A stretch of DNA of 64,000 bases from Morella rubra (taxonomy: Eukaryota > Streptophyta > Magnoliopsida > Fagales > Myricaceae): assembly GCA_003952965.2 (NCBI GenBank), contig CM025851.1, positions 8,411,647 to 8,475,646 on the forward strand, given 5' to 3'. The notes under the pieces are model-generated. The model saw nothing but the letters and a program-made list of their open reading frames with translations, had not been told where the DNA came from and searched no databases. This document shows, piece after piece, positions 45,601 through 61,351 of the stretch; within the stretch, counting starts at the first letter, position 1; each line of letters opens with the position of its first letter. The translations under genes were made by a program, and so were the position numbers.

Positions 45601-48600
45601 CTGCAAGATAATCGCATGGAAGGTCGGCTTCCTATAGAAGGTACACACATCTTTGACAAAAATGCTAATTTTACATTCATAATTTTCTACTCTCGTCAAA
45701 AACGTCTTATTCCTGAAGAAATTGATTTGCCAAACTTTTTGATAGTTATTTTATTTCATTCGTCTGATTAGAATATATACATGCTTTAATTAAGATAATA
45801 ACAGTAGTCGACCTTCACGGCTTCACCTTTTTTTCCAGCCGGTTTACCCTTTGTATGGATTTACTGACTCTGTGTCTCTTAAATCTCTTGGCAGATTTGG
45901 CGAATTTGACTACGTTGGAGATTTTAGATATGAGCTTTAATTACTTCACCGGAAGTATTCCTCCGGATATTGGGTCACTATACTCTCTCAAAGCTCTATC
46001 CTTAACCAATAATAATCTGAGTGGCACATTACATACACAAGGTAAGAAATGGACTGCAAAATCAAGTGTTTACAGTTATTTACTAGTGTTACTTGAAATG
46101 ATCTACAATTAGTGAAACATGTTTAATCTAGATTTGTTCTTGGTGTTTGCCAGGGGGAAGCACAACAATTGATTTTTTATTCTTTCTTTTTCTTTTTTTT
46201 TTTTAAGATGATTTCCTTTTTAAACGTTGATTCCCAATTGGCGGAGTAGTCTTTTCCAGTTTGCTAGCTTGAGGCTTGAGTTGGCTTCTTTCTTGGAATC
46301 AATTGAAGTTGGGATGCTCTATAAATATGAATTGTACATTGATCTTGGACATATATCTTTTTGAGGGATCACTAAGTGATCAGTACCCATTTGCTAATCA
46401 CTCAAAGCTTGAGGCGATTCCTTGAGATTTGAAACAATAAACCATAGATGAGGATCCTTTTTCCACACCTTTTTAGTTGAAGATCCTTGTGCCAGCTTGG
46501 AGCTGGGGTACCAAGCCATGGTTTCTCTTAGTGTTGGAAGCGCACCATCTTTTGTCTTGATTATTCGAGGTGTTTATTATTTGTTATCTTTCAGAATGCA
46601 GGGGCTTATCTAATATGACAAAGCTAATGCACTTAGATTTAAGTTACAATCCAATATTTTAAGATGCTTGGGTGCCCTCCCGGCCCTCAGTCTCTGGTAA
46701 TGCTGGAAGAATTACAAGATGTCAATCTTAACCAAACTTCATTTCCATGCTCTATTTCAAAGCCGGTTTACCCTTCTGGTGTCTCTTAAATCTCTTGGCA
46801 GATTTGGCGAATTTGACTACGTTGGAGATTTTAGATATGAGCTTTAATTACTTCACCGGAAGTATTCCTCCGGATATTGGGTCACTATACTCTCTCAAAG
46901 CTCTATCCTTAACCAATAATAATCTGGTGGCACATTACATACAGGTAAGAAATGGACCAAAATCAAGTGTTTACAGTTATTTACTAGTGTTACTTGAAAT
47001 GATCTACAATTAGTGAAACATGTTTAATCTAGATTTGTTCTCCAGGGGGAAGCACAACAATTGATTTTTTATTCTTTCTTTTTCTTTTTTTACAGTATTA
47101 AAGTTATTCCTTTCGGAGAGTTTTGCAGCTAACGAGGCTTGAAGAGTTGGATCTTTCTTGGAATCAATTGGAAGGGATCCTTCCTCCATGCCTAAAAAAT
47201 ATGACATCTCTCAAGTACATTGATCTTGGACATAATCTTTTTGAGGGATCATTCTCAATCAGTTTATTTGCTAATCACTCAAAGCTTGAGGCGATTCTAC
47301 TTGAGAATGGAAACAATAAACTTGACATAGAAACTGAGGATCCTGTGGGTTGGGAGCCTTTATTTCAGTTGAAGATCCTTGCACTAATTAGCTGTAATCT
47401 GAACAAGCGCACCGGCCATTTTCCAAGGTTTCTCTTTCACCAGCATGAATTGGAAGAAGTTATCTCTCTAGCAATAAATTGGAAGGAAATTTCCCTCTTT
47501 GGTTGCTTGAAAACAATACAAGACTACAAATACTAAGTCTTCGAAACAATAAGTTTATGGGTCGATTCGGTTTGCCACCAGACTTGTTCATGGATATTAC
47601 TTGGATTGATGTCTCTAACAATCTCTTAGATGGGCAACTACAAGAAAATATTGGAAAGCTAAGTCCACTCCTAAGATATCTAAATCTTTCCCAAAATCAT
47701 TTTGAAGGTAATGTCCCATCCTCTGTTGGTAGCTGGAGTTATTTGGAGGCATTGGATTTGTTCTACAACAATTTCTCTGGGGAGGTACCAAAGGAACTTA
47801 TTGGCAATTGCACCTCCTTAATTCTTTTGAGATTATCAAATAATGGATTTCATGGGAAAATATTTTCAAAGCACTTCAAATTATTTTCCTTACAACGTCT
47901 GCAGCTGAACAATAATCAGCTAACAGGTACTCTATCCAAAGTACTGTTAAGTTGCGCGGAACTAACGTGGTTGGATGTTAGCAACAACAACATGTCAGGT
48001 ACAATCCCTCCTTGGATACGAAATATGCCGATGTTGACAATTCTTTCCATGCGCAACAATTTTTTCAAAGGTCAGATTCCATGTGAACTAAGGTCACTCT
48101 GGTTAATAGACCTCTCTCATAACTCACTCTCGGGAACTTTACCTTCTTGCTTAAATCTAGACAATGCTCGGCATATACTTTTACAAGGGAACAAACTTAC
48201 AGGCTCTATACCGAAAGTTATTTTCAATTCATCATCCCTTTTGACTTTGGATATCAGAGGTAACAATTTCTCCGGTAGCATCCCTGATGAGATTAGAGCA
48301 CTTTCCGACTTAAGGATACTTTTGCTGAGGGGTAATCATTTCAGTGGTAGGGTTCCGAATCAGCTATGCCAATTAAAGAGAATAAGCATAATGGATCTTT
48401 CCAAGAACTCTTTCTATGGGCACATACCGAGCTGCTTTCACAATATCTCCTTTGGGAAGCTAGAGGCTACTTTTCTTGTCTATCAAGACAGCTCTGTGAG
48501 CGTACCGTCTGAATACCTCGTATACGAAAGCCTCCTAGGGAAAATATATGTTGGAACAACGGCTGTGGATTTAACTTATGATGCGCCCGTTGAGATTCAG

Positions 48601-49266
48601 TTTACAACAAAACATAGGTTTGATTCCTTCAAGAATAGCATCCTTGATTATATCTCTGGATTGGACTTGTCATGCAACAAGCTAACGGGCAACCTCCCGT
48701 CAGAATTGGGACAACTATCTTCAATTCTTGCACTAAACTTGTCTCATAATCAATTGATAGGTTCAATTCCAAAAACATTGTCAAACATGAATATGTTGGA
48801 AAGCTTGGACCTTTCTAGCAATAATTTGAGTGGAGAAATCCCTTCAGCGCTGGCAGATATGACCTTTTTAGAAGTATTCAGTGTGGCTCACAACAACTTA
48901 TCAGGAAGACTTCCAGACATGAGATTACAGTTTGCGACATTTGACAATAGTAGCTACCAAGGAAATCCATTTCTTTGTGGACTACCGTTGGACAAAATTT
49001 GCAGCAGAGTAGAAGATGGATCACATTCAACGCCAACAAAATTTTCAAATGGAAGTGATGGAAAATGGTATGAAGTAGATCCTCGGGTCTTCTTTGTAAG
49101 TTTTTCAGTATCTTGCATTATTTTCTTTTTAACTATAGTTAGTCTTCTCTATATTAATCCTTATTGGCAACAACTGTGCTTCAATGTGATTGAAAATCTT
49201 ATACACCGGTGTTATTTTTCTGTTTTTGATACCCTCAAAAGGTTGTCAAACCGGTTATGTCAGTAG
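42637..49266 (+). CDS. LRR receptor-like protein (RLP1/RLP15/CuRe1-type), one apparent frameshift
   Basis: A plasma-membrane LRR receptor without a kinase domain, of the intron-rich RLP group; relatives sense microbial or parasite molecules with SOBIR1-type partners. Exons: 42637-43042, 43376-43534, 43623-43697, 43835-43963, 44806-44979, 45062-45136, 45485-45640, 45895-46041, (46802-46944), 47129-49266. Exon 1 has a signal peptide, the N-cap with CLEEER and the CCAWERITCDS cysteine pair. Internal exons each hold about one to two LRRs, all in phase 1. The last exon has many LRRs, an island-like gap near YESLLGKIYVG, the cap GNPFLCGLPLDKIC, an acidic spacer, one transmembrane segment (VFFVSFSVSCIIFFLTIV) and a tail of about 36 residues. 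Introns 2 and 3 use GC donors. Near 47,461 one base is missing relative to the paralogue (GTTATC for GTTAATC), shifting frame; it may be a recent pseudogene or a sequence error. Confidence 0.85.
43964..44805. other. Long intron 4 of the RLP gene
   Basis: An 842-base intron, much longer than its neighbours. It contains two direct copies of a GACCCGTTTCAG/CCCGTTTCAG motif near 44,080-44,135 and a TA-rich patch at 44,714. It may hold an inserted element, but I found no ends. Confidence 0.4.
45441..47128 (+). repeat. Tandem duplication of RLP exons 7-8 and part of 9
   Basis: Unit 1 (about 45,441-46,556) holds exon 7 (45,485-45,640), exon 8 (45,895-46,041) and a badly decayed start of exon 9 (about 46,260-46,500). 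Unit 2 (about 46,557-47,128 and on) holds a shortened exon 7 copy (from 46,596; it lacks the TATTTGACAAG part and its donor), an exon 8 copy (46,802-46,944, four bases shorter) and the good exon 9. The exon 8 copy ends in frame with CTAACGAGG at 47,129, so it could be the functional partner of exon 9. The copies differ mostly by small deletions. Confidence 0.85.
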
Positions 49267-49572
49267 ATATGTTCTGTTTCCATAAACGTCTTCGACAGTT
49301 GTGATGGTAGCTAGTCTTGTATGTATTTGATTATGAATGGTGGTTGGTGTACTTTTTAATATCTCTAATAAGATGCTCTCTTACACGTCTTTTTTGACTG
49401 TTATTATCTGATGATGGACATGGTCTTTTTACGTTCGTAATAGTAAATTTTAGACGCTCAACAAACTGTAGAATAATTACTTTTGAAGGACAATAACTTT
49501 CAAATTTTGCGTAGATAATTTCTGTAGTGAAATAGGTGAAGAAGAGCCATGGCATTCCAGTAGAACTCTTTT

Positions 49573-49915
49573 CTTTCTTTTTTTTGCTGAATAAAAACCC
49601 ATCTTATTAAGCCGAAAGAACTAAAACTGTATATCACAAAGTCCGGATATGCTCGGGGAGATTGAACAAAGAAAAGAAACCCACCGGATCCGAAGCCGCA
49701 GCCCGCGCAGCGAGCTTGTGAGCAAAGGAATTACATCTACGCGGCACCCACGCAATCCTCCAATCTGGCATAGCAGCCAAGCCACACCGAATCCGCTCCA
49801 CCAAAGTCTCAATAGCCCAACTAGGCTGTAGAACTCAATACAAAATCATTCAAATCCCTAGATGTTATAGCCACTGAGGCAGCATTCTAGGTTGCCCAGA
49901 CATTGCCTTGCATCA
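49573..49915 (-). mobile_element. LINE 3' fragment (RNase H end)
   Basis: Minus-strand remnant of an L1-type LINE. The frame CNSFAHKLAARAAASDPVGF and HIRTL-stop resembles the C-terminal end of the RNase H domain of plant LINEs, which often reads NxxAHxLAxxA. It is followed by a short 3' UTR ending TTTTTATTCAGC and an A-rich tail (T run at about 49,573-49,582 on the plus strand). The rest of the element is missing, as usual for 5'-truncated LINEs. Confidence 0.65.
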
Positions 49916-49980
49916 ACATGTGCGCGGCAATATAAATCTCCATCATTAGGTGTTTAAGGTAGCAAAAGGCAGAAATCAAT

Positions 49981-49986
49981 TTTATT
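49981..49986 (-). terminator. Polyadenylation signal of the glycerol kinase gene
   Basis: AATAAA on the minus strand (TTTATT on the plus strand), about 155 bases after the stop codon. Confidence 0.5.
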
Positions 49987-50140
49987 ACAATCTTATTCAC
50001 TGCAATTACATGCTGATGTCCAACGTTCCTGAAATGTACCCAAGAAGAAACTATGCATGCGATCACACCACAACAGCAAAGAACTGAAGCCCAAGGAGAA
50101 ACAGAGGAAGAGGGCAAAGGACTCGATTGGCGCGAGTTCA

Positions 50141-54068
<3,928 letters not shown>

Positions 54069-54743
54069 AAATTCTTTGAGTCCATTCTGGTTTGCGCTTC
54101 GGAGTCGGCCTCCGGACTCGCGAGTGTAGAAGGCGTACATGTACTCGCCAAAGTAATGCCAAACCACTTATCCGGTTGATTAGCTCGCCACGGGGCTCCA
54201 CGTTTTCAAGATGATGACCTTGTAATTTATTAATATTTCGCTTGCCTTAATTTCTTTTAATAACGTCTGATCCCGAGGTCAAACACACGACAAAGGGATA
54301 AACAGCGGCATCTTTGGACCTGGTTGATCCAAAACGACACCGAAGCAATTGACTATTTTAATGGAATCTGATAGATTCCAGCTATATTATGTGCCGTATT
54401 TTCACGGGAATTCTTTGAGTCCATTCTGAGTCGGCCTCCGGACTAGTAGAAGGCGTACATGTACTCGCCAAAGTAATAAACCACTCCGGTTGATTAGCTC
54501 GCCACGGGGCTCCACGTTTTCACAGAATGATGGAGATGTTTGTAATTTATTAATATTTCGCTTTTTTTTTTTCCTTAATTTTTAAACTTTTAATAGCCAC
54601 GTCTGATCCCGAGGTCAAACACACGAATACAAAGGGATAAACAGCGGCATCTTTGTACATGACCTGGTTGATCCAAAACGACACCGAAGCAATTGACTAT
54701 TTTAATGGAATCTGATAGATTCCAGCTATATTATTGCCGTATT
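54069..54743. repeat. 340-bp tandem duplication
   Basis: Copy 1 is about 54,069-54,400 and copy 2 about 54,409-54,743, both from AATTCTTTGAGTCCATTCTG to CAGCTATATTAT and CCGTATT. The copies are nearly identical in sequence, but each lacks short blocks of 1-12 bases that the other has. Substitutions are nearly absent. No gene content recognised. Confidence 0.9.
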
Positions 54744-56235
54744 AAATCCCGATTTATAACACAAAAGATATCTAACACTTCTGTTGAGATTGGGACCCTT
54801 TTCAAAGATATTAAAGGCCACTATATTATTCGATATTGCACCATCTATAGCTGAGAATAGCTCGATGAAGAAAATCGATTTAAAGTGAAAATGTATTTGT
54901 CAAACTATGTATCTCCAAAATAAAACAAAACAGTTTGTCATTTGTTGTTTTTTTCTTTCTTTTTTAATTAGGGAAAAAATTCGCAAAGATGAGTATATAT
55001 TGTCCATAAATTATTAAAAATCATTTACTAAAGCATCTAATCATCTATCTAGTTGCGGTATTTTCACCATTCCCATTTTGTTTTTTTGTTTTTTTGTTTT
55101 TTTTTCTAATTGTTTTCAATATAATTAATCCTTGGCTTTTTGGTACATGATACCCACTTAACCTCTTTGGCTCCATGCCGAGACCACATGCATCGGTGGT
55201 CATGCTGTGAATGTGATTTTTCAATTTCTTTTTTTGAGGGAAAGGGATGTGAAAATTGAATAAAACAAAATGACCCTGATTAGAAAAGAAAAGAAAAAAG
55301 GTCTTTTGTTTTTTTTATGGTTGGGTGACTTGGAGACTCCCGTTATTAATAAGAACCCAATTGATGGGGGAAGTCATGCATGCATTAGCCATTAAGAGTG
55401 GTAGTTTTATAAGATAAGTCGGCTAACCACCAATATAAAAGAATCGGGAGAAGAAGCATGGGCTGTGACGAGAGAGACAAGGCCGGTCAACTACTGTACC
55501 AAATCACCGCCTACAACATTGGATATTGCAATTACTAAGCTGATCAAGTTGCCAAAAGAAAAATAGTATATCTCTGGGGGACTGGACTGCAGAAGTTGCT
55601 TTACTTTTATAGGAGGAGCTTTTTGGTGTATTCTGCACTGTAAATAACAAGTTTTTTTTTTCTTCGCCTGTAAATAACAAGTTGATTCACCGTAGGGTGG
55701 TCTGAATATATTCTGGAATAACAAGTTTGTTTTTATTGGGAAGTGTTTGTTTTGGGAGTGCTTTTGAAATATACTCTCCTCTATGTATTTGTTTTCTCCA
55801 TATGGTCTGCAATATTGAATTTCTTTTTTTCTTTTTTTATAACGTCTATGAAAATACTCTTCTTCTTTTTTTCTTATATTTCAGAAAATATTATAAGTTG
55901 TCTTTTATGAGGTTTATTTTTTTTATGGAAATAATATTATCACGCATGCTTAAAATGGGGTTGTTCTGGACAGGTAAAGTCCTCCACGTGCATCTTAAAA
56001 TTTCCTTATTTCATGTTTTTTTTATCTGTAATTCTGAAAAAATAATGATTTTTGTAGAGTTTCTAATTATCAACCATTATTATTTTAACTACATATTATC
56101 TGTCAATTAATTCAGTAATTATTAATTTACATCAGCCATCTGTTCCTCACAAGTGGGATAGATTCCAACTCCCTAAATCATGGGCTTGTTCTCATGCAAT
56201 GCTATGCAATGCCACCTTGAAGAAATGCATAATTT
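54744..56235. other. Intergenic DNA, no gene seen
   Basis: AT-rich, with T-rich tracts near 55,078-55,104 and 55,825. The 127-codon frame at 55,727-56,110 is Phe/Leu/Ile-rich low-complexity sequence with no domain. Confidence 0.55.
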
Positions 56236-56415
56236 TTTAGGTGATAAAAATTTTGAGGTATTGAAATTGGTTGAAAAAATGAAGAGAGAGGTGATTTAAA
56301 TGAATTTTTTATATTTATTTGGAGTGAAAAGTAATTATTTGATAGGAAGAGATAATTTTGAAAAATTATTTTATTGGGGTGGAAATTTTAAGACTCTAAA
56401 ATGTTTGATGTCAAA
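56236..56415. mobile_element. AT-rich MITE, family A
   Basis: Fourth member of the family. Begins near GTGATAAAAATTTTGAGG and runs through GAATTTTTTATATTTATT and AATTATTTGATAGG to TTTTATTGGGG. Ends approximate. Confidence 0.55.
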
Positions 56416-57935
56416 CATCTCAGCTAACTTGTTGTTAGATGAAACTAAAAATAGTTTTTTTCTTTTTTAACGGAGGCTTATGCATCAAATCCATTATTTT
56501 CAGAACAGTTTGCAAGAATTGTCGCCATTAAAAAGGTTTCCAATTAGAAAATGTCGAGTTAAATTTAGATTATTCACATCAATCCGATTGAACCTATGAA
56601 ACCCCAAGGTAGAAAAAGTCGCCGAAGTCCATCGCTTGGAGTATCTACTATAAGTCCGGGCAAAGAGGGGCTACTCAATTGGGCTTGTTTTCTTATATTG
56701 TCGTGACCCAGCTGCATGAGGCTTCCCAGTTGTGGCCCAATGTTCTAGCTATACACTCTCCTTTGCGTCTCCTGCTGGAAATATATACGAGAATCTTCGG
56801 TTCTAATCTTCCAACAATCACCTTACCAATTCGAATTATCAAATTTCATCATATTTGGTCATGTTTGCAAACAAAGTATGAGAAATTTTTAACCCATCCA
56901 AATTTTTTGAATGCAAACATGAGGCAGGTCAAAATTTCAGGCATAAAATCCTTCCTCAAATCATCAGCTACACTTTTTGTCCCTGACCAGGACTTGGATT
57001 TTCACATATTTTCCCTTACAAACTACGCGGGTGGTGAATTGGGTAGAGGGCATTATTTTTTTTCCCTAAGTGGGTAGAGGGCATTAATTTGAGAAAAAAA
57101 CATATGATGAGTTAACTTTTCGCAATTAATGTAATTTGGGACTCAACTGACCATCACTTATCTTTATTGGGCGAGGGCTAATGGGGTAATTGGCCACCTG
57201 GATATCATTCGTGTGTTGATGGGTGTCAAGAACATGTCTCGTGTGCAAAACATGTAAGGAATTAAATTACAAAAACGTCCATCATTTATGACAAACCAAT
57301 GGTAAAAATGAGGGGTGGAAATGAAAGAACACACACGAGCTAAATTGAAAGAAGAAATAGGTATATCTTCCACATAAAAAGTTTCTTAACACAGAAAAAA
57401 GGGCGGGGGGGTGGGGTTGTAACCCACATTATCCCTTCAGATCAGCTACAAGTTTTTTTTTAATTAAAAAAACTGTAATCTTATCTCTCCACCAATCAGT
57501 ATTCAACACCTCAATCATTGGTCTAAAAGGTCTTCAACAACTACTCAATATTTTTACACTACTTTCTCGTAAATACAAATAAAATTACAATCTACCTCAA
57601 TTTTTATAATACCACATTTACAAACTTGACTTTAATTTCAAACTACGAAAATACATCAATATTTTTCATTTAATAAGATCCTTAACTTGAAATGTACATA
57701 AAATAAGTTACTTAGCATAATATAAAAAATTAAACTATTTAACAATATGAACATTAATAAATTTTGACAATTTGAATGCTCAATATAAATAAATTAGTAA
57801 TTTGAGTGTTAAAAATAACATTTTATCTAATAATTCAAAATGTGATGTTTCCCAGATATATATTATATAAGTGCGAAACAAATGCTCTATATTCTGCAAA
57901 TAGCAACAAAGTTATGAGGTCGAACACAAGCCAAA
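56416..57935. other. Intergenic DNA, no gene seen
   Basis: No gene recognised. A 132-codon frame at 56,679-57,077 shows no family resemblance. A short direct repeat GTGGGTAGAGGGCATTA-like pair lies at about 57,040 and 57,070. Confidence 0.5.
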
Positions 57936-58320
57936 TTTTTTTTTTTTTTTGGTACATAAGCAAGGAGGGTTACAGAATAAAAGGAGGATCCTTATCATGG
58001 TCAATGAGAGAAATATACATTCAACGAGGTTTTTCCAATCTGCTTAGCCTTCTTCTTGGCTCAATCGTGCGGCTGATAGTTCGCACTACGATGAACATGA
58101 GATACACTACACGAAAGGAGAAACTTCAGCTTACAAAGAACGGCATCAATAATAGACTGTATTCGCCAATTTATCACCTCCCAAGATTTTTGGAGAGCAG
58201 TGATCACTTCCAATCTCCTACAGCCTCCACAGCCCGCGCCTCACCCTCCACCGGTGTAACTCGAGGTAGAAGCTGGCACTCCTTGTGTAATACATGTGAC
58301 GCAGATTCGGTCTTCAGGTA
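57936..58320 (-). mobile_element. LINE 3' fragment (RNase H domain)
   Basis: On the minus strand this reads SWEVINWRIQSIIDAVL, then SCSVSHVHRSANYQPHD and AKKKAKQIGKTSLNVY, the typical end of a plant LINE RNase H domain (the HVxRxAN motif). A short 3' UTR follows, ending in ATGTACC and a poly-A tail (T run at 57,937-57,951 on the plus strand). The element is 5'-truncated and has a few frame breaks. No other LINE part is nearby. Confidence 0.75.
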
Positions 58321-58353
58321 AAGATTTGAGATATATTTAAATGATGTAATGGT

Positions 58354-58530
58354 GGCGTTTGTTTTATCAATATTTTGGGACATGAAAATTTTCAGCAAAA
58401 CAAATACACTCCAAAATTTTTAACTTTTACACATACACACTTCACCTTTCACAAACTCCAATAAATTTCAATAAAGTACAGATTCCCCAAATTTCAAGAA
58501 TATTTTCCAAAATTTTAGCAAACAAACACT
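58354..58530 (-). mobile_element. Short MITE-like element (copy 2)
   Basis: Inverted relative to the copy at 790-963. Starts GGCGTTTGTTTTATC and ends GCAAACAAACACTACC. The internal CTTCACCTTTCACAAACTCC matches the complement of copy 1. Confidence 0.6.
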
Positions 58531-61206
58531 ACCAATATATAAATATATAAATGTTTTTATCTTTTGCAATCAGAGAGTATCCACGAGTACAGCTGTTTGA
58601 ATCTGCGATTTTGTTTCCTTGTTTATATTTTAACCACCACAGCAAAACGTGGATGAAAAACAAGTTAAGCCAGCCAGGGATGAACACTCGTGCGGGACCG
58701 ACATTTTCGGTGGGACAGAGTCACATAAATAATTATTGATTTTTTATTATATGCTTTTTTAAATGATCAGCACATGCCAATCATCACGTGGCTGCAAATA
58801 GTCCGTCGTGGTGGATGCCAATAAAATACTATAAAATGCTAATTATTAATGGAACTAACGGTGTGAAATGTGAACTATCATGTACTAAATGACAAAGACA
58901 TAATGGCACCTCAAATACTTTATACCATTTAAAAATATAATTTTGAACTTTTCACTCAAGGGGAGAGAGATGTAAATGTACCAACTACCAAAGAGTAGGG
59001 TGATTTTATTGACTTCTTAGGATACTGATATAATGCAGAGTTTGTCGCGTAATAGAAGGAGGGAAAAAGCCTGTCAGAAAAATATTCCTAGGGAAAAGAT
59101 GAAAAAGTAAATAAAAGTCATAGAGATAAGAAAGAAAGAACAGAAAGCATATACGAATCAAAGAGATGCTCTCAAAGCATATAACAACCGCAAGCATAAC
59201 GACCCTTATTTTATATAATATTGGAATATTGACACTTTCGTCACAATCTCTTATTTTTCTCACAGTATACCAACCAATTATTCATTTACGATTATTTGTT
59301 AATTTTTTTTTATTAATTTTGATGAAAATTACTTTTTTGGCCTTTAAAATTATAATTTCACTTTCATAAAATAGTCACTATCAAAAAATTATGGAGATAA
59401 AATTTTTATTTTGCTCATAAAAAATTAATTCTCCATTTAAATTGACAAAAAAATTTAGTAGACAATACAAAATGTTTGAATTCAATAGTTGTTTGGTATA
59501 ATATGACAAAAATAATAAATTAAGATACAAAGTGTCAAAACTCTATAATAAGAGAATATGAAATGTATTTATCTCAATATTTTAAGTTGGAGAGACCTGA
59601 CTTTAAAATTTATTTTTATTCACCCATTCTTAACACTATAAACTTTTGAAATAGATAATAATTTTGTATGTTACAATTGAGAAATAAATATTATTAGCTG
59701 TTTCACATTGAAACATGAATGTACTTCACTTTTGTTGATTTAAGCCTGAAAATTAAATATTTTCAGTTACATACACCCAAATACCCAATGTAATAACTAA
59801 ACAAGATTAAAATTTGTTAACAAAAAAAAAAAAAAATCTCACGTGCCAAAGCAACAATGTTGTTCTGCCTAGGAATATAATAAATAGGAACTATGTTCGT
59901 GGGTGCGATTTCACATGGTGATGTACGTATTAGGTGTAGAGTTTCCTGGTAGGGCGGGATTGTTGCCCTTGAGATTGAGAACCCCCCAACGAGGTGAAGC
60001 ATTAAGCAAGGTGGGACGTCTTGATTAGGTCGCTCTAAAAACCCAACTGGAATATTGGAGTCGAGCGAACCAATCAAATTCGTTGGTGGGCCCCTACCCA
60101 CACAGCTTTGGACACGTAGGGGACCAGACTCGAGAGACGAGTCTAACCTTCCCATGCCCGGCCCACACCTCTCTCGTGCCTTCTCGCTTAATGAGAAAGC
60201 AAACAAACTCCCACTATTTACAACCTTACAAAAACGTCACCCCGCGATTGGTCTATCCGGGCGCTCTCCCTTTTTTCCCTCCTGCACTCCATATTCACAG
60301 CGCGCGCTTTTGTTTGAATTTCTAGCCATTTTTCGTACCAGCGAAAATCTAAAATAAGTCAATTGGCTTTTTTGGACAAGGATGCAAAGGATTACTGTGT
60401 TGACAGATTTTATTATAATTAGTTAAAGCCGTATGGTAGAGAAATCCTACAGAGTTTGTATTGTCGTTCAACTAGAGAACGGGAGTGGAAGAAAATGGAG
60501 TGGATATAGAGGGGAATAGATACCGGAATATTTACTGGAATATTTAATAAGAGACCAGAAAAAGAAGATTCACTAAAATAACTAATAAGGGGGGGGAAAA
60601 GGGCCAAATAAATAGCGAATTATCCGATAGGAGGCTTTGCACGCCATTCAACACACGCGACGTCAGGAGTCTCTGTAACCGTTCGAGAGACCACCCACAT
60701 TATCCTCTAACAACAAAATGATATCGAGTCATCATATTCTGCTCCGCGGTGCACCTAACGCACCAGCGCTCCACTTATGTTAGCGATACTGGACCCACAA
60801 TCTTTATACACATCGGTTTCGCAGCCAGTAGATTTGGTGGTGCATCAGCCAAAAAATAATTTCTGATTCGGTGGTGCATCACATCCACTGCTGGTGCGGT
60901 ACAAGGAATGTTTTCTTCGAGAGTCCGAAAAGAACAACAAAGGCGAAAACGGAACAGGGTAAGCGATTCGGACATCGATGCGTCGAAACCAAGCGGTAAC
61001 CCTTTTTACCCATTCAGCTTCAACAAATAGCGAGGCCCCACATCTCCATTTTTTTAAACGACGAGAATCCACGGAAGATTACCGAAAATTTTCAATGCAT
61101 TGAAACATTTATCTGACGGTTGGTATTACAAGATCCGACGTTGTATCGAAAGAACGAATTACACGTAAGCATATTTTCCTCAATCCTCGGATATTTTAGG
61201 TTTCCT
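58531..61206. other. Intergenic DNA and V-PPase upstream region
   Basis: No gene recognised. A minus-strand frame near 59,817-60,206 ends with a phrase (YIPRQNNIVALAREI) that recalls a LINE RNase H end, but it is too short to call. The part from about 60,400 is probably promoter sequence of the V-PPase gene. Confidence 0.45.
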
Positions 61207-61214
61207 TATATAAA
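61207..61214 (+). promoter_or_regulatory. TATA box of the V-PPase gene
   Basis: TATATAAA, 145 bases before the ATG, in a typical C/T-rich downstream context. A transcription start near 61,240 would give a leader of about 110 bases. Confidence 0.65.
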
Positions 61215-61351
61215 TCCACCTGAGCCTCTCCCGAAGAGCTCACTCTGTGACTCTCCTTCTCCCCGTGTCTCTTTATTCTTCTGTGTTTAGCTTTGGCGCT
61301 TCATTTCAGGGCGTGCAAGGACACTTTAGTTGGACTCGGGTTCCGGTGAGG

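Noticed and set aside
55727-56110. A 127-codon plus-strand frame rich in Phe, Leu and Ile
   Set aside because: Arises from T-rich sequence; mimics membrane segments by composition only.
57806-58321. A 171-codon plus-strand frame
   Set aside because: It is the reverse strand of a LINE RNase H fragment and its tail.
59817-60206. A minus-strand frame ending like a LINE RNase H domain
   Set aside because: Only about 15 residues resemble the family and no tail or target duplication was seen.
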